Source of the DNA: Dromaius novaehollandiae
Lineage: Eukaryota > Chordata > Aves > Casuariiformes > Dromaiidae
DNA length: 64,000 bases
Direction: 5' to 3'
Assembly (NCBI RefSeq): GCF_036370855.1
Contig: NC_088103.1
Location: 33,831,904-33,895,903 of the forward strand
The notes beneath the pieces were generated by a model. It made no database searches and was not told the origin of the DNA. It saw nothing but the letters and a program-made list of their open reading frames with translations. Each line of letters begins with the position of its first letter. Positions within the stretch are counted from its first letter, which is position 1. The position numbers were made by a program, and so were the translations under genes. Shown here piece by piece: positions 61,029-64,000 of the stretch.

Positions 61029-64000
61029 GTAACCGGCTTCAGCGCGGCTCCTTCAGCTGGAGGATGCGGCTTATTTACTTTTCTTTTCCTTTTTTCCATA
61101 AGGAAATGACTTCTGGCTTTCCCAGAAGAGAACGGTGCAAGCAGCGCTCCCCCGCCGGCGGTGTTTGCTCGGCAGCGCCGCTGGCTCGAGAACTGCTTTT
61201 TGACTTGCAAGGAAGGAGCAAAACGCAGCTAGCGAGGAGAGGAAACTCTCTCAGGTTGTGTCGTTGGGGGATTAGCAGCGGGGTGGTTCCTTCTGCTGCT
61301 CTCCTGGAGAGTTTCTGCTTGCTTGGTTTTTAAGGGTGTTTTCCACAGTCCTTAACGCGGGAATACATATTTATATTGCTCAAAAACTTGTGCCAAACTT
61401 TTGAGCAGTTTTCTTGTGTGGGCAATATTTTGAACATTTATATATGTTTCATATATATAGCCAGATCTGTAGCTCATCTTTTACGAAGGTCACTGAACAG
61501 ACAAGGGCAGAGTGCTGGGACCCCTGGTTTGCGGACTTGCTAAACGGTCTGGGGAGCTTCTGCTTGCACCAGAAACTCGGGATAATTTAATAGCCGGTAA
61601 TATCGAGTGGAATGAGAAGCAGTAGCAACTGCCCGGCTGCTCCTGGCCGGGAGGAGGGTGCCAACTATTTGTTCTCGGGCTTTGGGCAGGGCAAAACCTT
61701 TTTTTGGTCTGGGAGGCATGTCTGGTGGGGGGGGTCTGACTCTAAGCTCTTTCCAGTGCTGCCAGGATCCGTAATCCCCAATAAATAGATATTACGTGAT
61801 AGAGTGCTGTTTAGAGTCGCTTGTTCAGAATTAAAACTTCAAGATATATCCGAAGTGTGTTTTAAATGACTAACTTTCCATTGCTTTGAAACGAAGGCAG
61901 GCGGACTTGCAACACACTGCTGAGTAAACACTGCTGTCTCTTTTCCCTTATCAGTTCAGTTTTTGGTGAAATGCGGCTCCCCCTTCCCTCCCACCCGGCT
62001 GGTTTGAAAGCAGTTTTGCAGAGGGAACTACCTCCAGCCCAGTGACCTTCTGCGACTGAAGGCGGTGGCTGCGATAGTTCCCGTGTCAGCGCGCAGGGCA
62101 GAGTCTTCCCTTCGCCCGGGCACCAGCAGCACGGCTGCATTTTTGTAGGTGAAGCTTTTTGGTTTTAAAAAGCCTTTGGGGATCATGGGGTACAAAACCT
62201 AAAGCTAGGTGTGCTTTAGCTTTGTTTGCTCCGACCGCGAGCACCCGTTTATCTTGGGGCGGAGGGGGAAGATGGTGTTTTTTTTTTCTCTGCTTGCAAC
62301 TTTTTAGCGTAGAAACGGAGGCAGATGCAGGAAGCTGAGAAAGGTGTTGCCTCAAGACCAGCTGAGCAAAGCTCTTGGCTATTTTTATCCCCTGAGGAGG
62401 GACCCGGTGGGAAAGAGCTGCTTGGGGAGGTGCTTCAACTTCAGTTTTTGTCCTTTTTCAACTTTGAAAAATCTAAATATTTAGGATTGTGCCCTGCGGT
62501 ATTCAGATATTACTTTGCCCGCTGCTGAGAGGAAGGAAGGGTTGTTAGTGAGCTGCGCGGTTCAGTCGCCTCAGTTGGCTCTTCTTGTGCTCGGACAGCG
62601 AGCTTTTGGGTGCCCGGGATGTATGTCTGTCTTTTTTCTTTTTTCTTTTTTTTTTTCTTTTGTTGCTGTTCCTGCTCAGCAGAAAGGGTGCCGCTCACAG
62701 CATTGCAGCAAGGCGGGTGGGCGGCCAGGCACGTGATGACACTATCAACTACCATTGCATTTACTGGGGCAAAACCAAGACCAGCTTTTAAGCTGTTTTA
62801 CATGCCTAGTTTGGTTGATAGACTGTGATTGCGTGCCCTTCCTCAGGAGGGATCAGTAGTGTTTGATTTGGTGCATTGAGGAGGAAGAAATTTTGATCTT
62901 TATAGTTCCTTACTATTAAAAAACATTTTTTTTCTTCAAAAGTGCATGTTGCAAAGGGGATGATGCTTAAATGCCTAAAAAGCTAGGTCAGCTCCATCTG
63001 ACGTCAGGGCAACGTGGGTGTATTTTTAAAGCTCCCATCCCAGGAAACATGGTTGGGGACGATCTTGGCTTTCGTTTTGAAGTGAGCGTTTGGCCTTCTG
63101 GTTGCAGGTGGAAGCTCGAACATGCTTATGCAGTTCACTGCATAGATAAAATATAACAAAACCAAAAAAAAAGCAACATGTTGGATTCCTAACTTTTTTT
63201 TTTAATTTTCACTTTAACTGCTTGAGGTTTTCAGCGCTGTCAACCGTTTGGTGGTTTAAAAGGCAAAGCCGAGTGCAGCTTTCTCGGCGCGCTGGGCTGT
63301 CGGTTCCTGGAAGCGTATCTGTGCCGCGAGAGGGCCGGGCCGTGCCGGCCGCTGGGAAGCTTCTAGCAAGGCGTTGGAGAAGTAAACACTTTCACGTGCT
63401 GGAAGCGACTGTGCCTGGCGTCCAAAAGTGCAGCTCGCAATAAACAGAAGTGAAACCAGCTCTTATTAAAGCCTGTCAAAGCATCCGTGAGCTTCGAAAG
63501 GACAGTGGCCCTTTAAAGATAGCGCGAGTGTTTCTCCAAGGTAAAGGGCTGCTAGAAACCGATTTGTTCCTTGGATAAAGGTTAATAAAACCTTGGAGGT
63601 TCGGCAGCTTTTCTGGGTAAAGGCGTTTGCTGCGGCTGATCAATCTCGGCGTTTTAGATAGGATTCTCCTGCTGCTGGCATTAGCAAAGCAGTAAACGTT
63701 GTGGATCCGACTTCCCAGTTTGGAGACCTTCATTGTGCCCGGGACATGTCCTAGGAGTATCTTGATGTTTGTGTTTAACACTGGTTTCTCTTTCACATTT
63801 GGGAAACTTTGTTCAGGGTGTATCCTGAAAAAATGTTGTCCGGACCTAATTTATTCCCTGGCCTCAGCTGTCCGTCATAAGGCCACCTCGCGGGAATTTG
63901 TCCCCTGGGTGCTGGCAGACACCGATACCTGCAGTTCCAGGAGCTCGCAGCAACTAAAGCAGCTTTCACCTTTACCAAGCTCGCGTGCCTCCGTTCAGCC
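61029..64000 (+). other. WBP1L: WBP1L intron after exon 1b (partial)
   Basis: About 3 kb of non-coding sequence extends to the window edge. It contains T-rich tracts (about 62,630-62,660) and a moderately GC-rich patch around 63,280-63,440. The shared WBP1L exon (DKEACVG and the Cys-rich extracellular segment) was looked for and not found. Confidence 0.8.

Overview
This is a window of vertebrate nuclear DNA. The genes are split by introns with GT-AG borders, CpG-rich promoters sit at gene starts, a vertebrate polyadenylation signal is present, and old interspersed-repeat relics are scattered through non-coding DNA. Three genes can be recognised by protein similarity. They lie in the order and orientation known from human 10q24: ARL3 (minus strand), SFXN2 (plus) and WBP1L (plus). 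Very short GC-rich SFXN2 introns and worn MIR/CORE-SINE-like and CR1-like relics suggest a sauropsid (bird, crocodilian or turtle), but I cannot fix the species.

Layout. Positions 1-14,563 hold the 5' part of ARL3 on the minus strand: the ATG exon at 14,561-14,563, exon 2 at 5,225-5,368 and exon 3 at 3,981-4,097. The remaining exons must lie to the left of the window. Positions 14,564-14,920 are a head-to-head promoter with a full RFX X-box palindrome directly upstream of ARL3, a CCAAT box and two CACGTG E-boxes. Positions 14,950-15,665 carry a G-rich GCAGTG minisatellite, probably in SFXN2 intron 1. Positions 15,973-19,347 encode a complete 319-residue SFXN2 in 11 coding exons, followed by a 3'UTR with AATAAA at 20,096. 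Positions 20,125-25,400 are intergenic with no supportable gene. WBP1L begins at 25,669 with a signal-peptide exon (1a). About 35 kb further on, at 61,002-61,028, is a second first exon (1b) encoding MPFLLGLRQ. Both end in phase 0 at a splice donor. The shared downstream WBP1L exons are beyond the right edge.

Functionally these are neighbours, not a pathway. ARL3 is a ciliary small GTPase, SFXN2 a mitochondrial inner-membrane carrier, and WBP1L a membrane adaptor with WW-binding motifs. The points most worth following are the X-box between ARL3 and SFXN2, the two alternative WBP1L N-termini, and G-rich transcript strands downstream of all three CpG promoters. I found no operon, CRISPR array, phage, or new multi-gene system, and most long open frames here are chance products of GC-rich or repetitive DNA.
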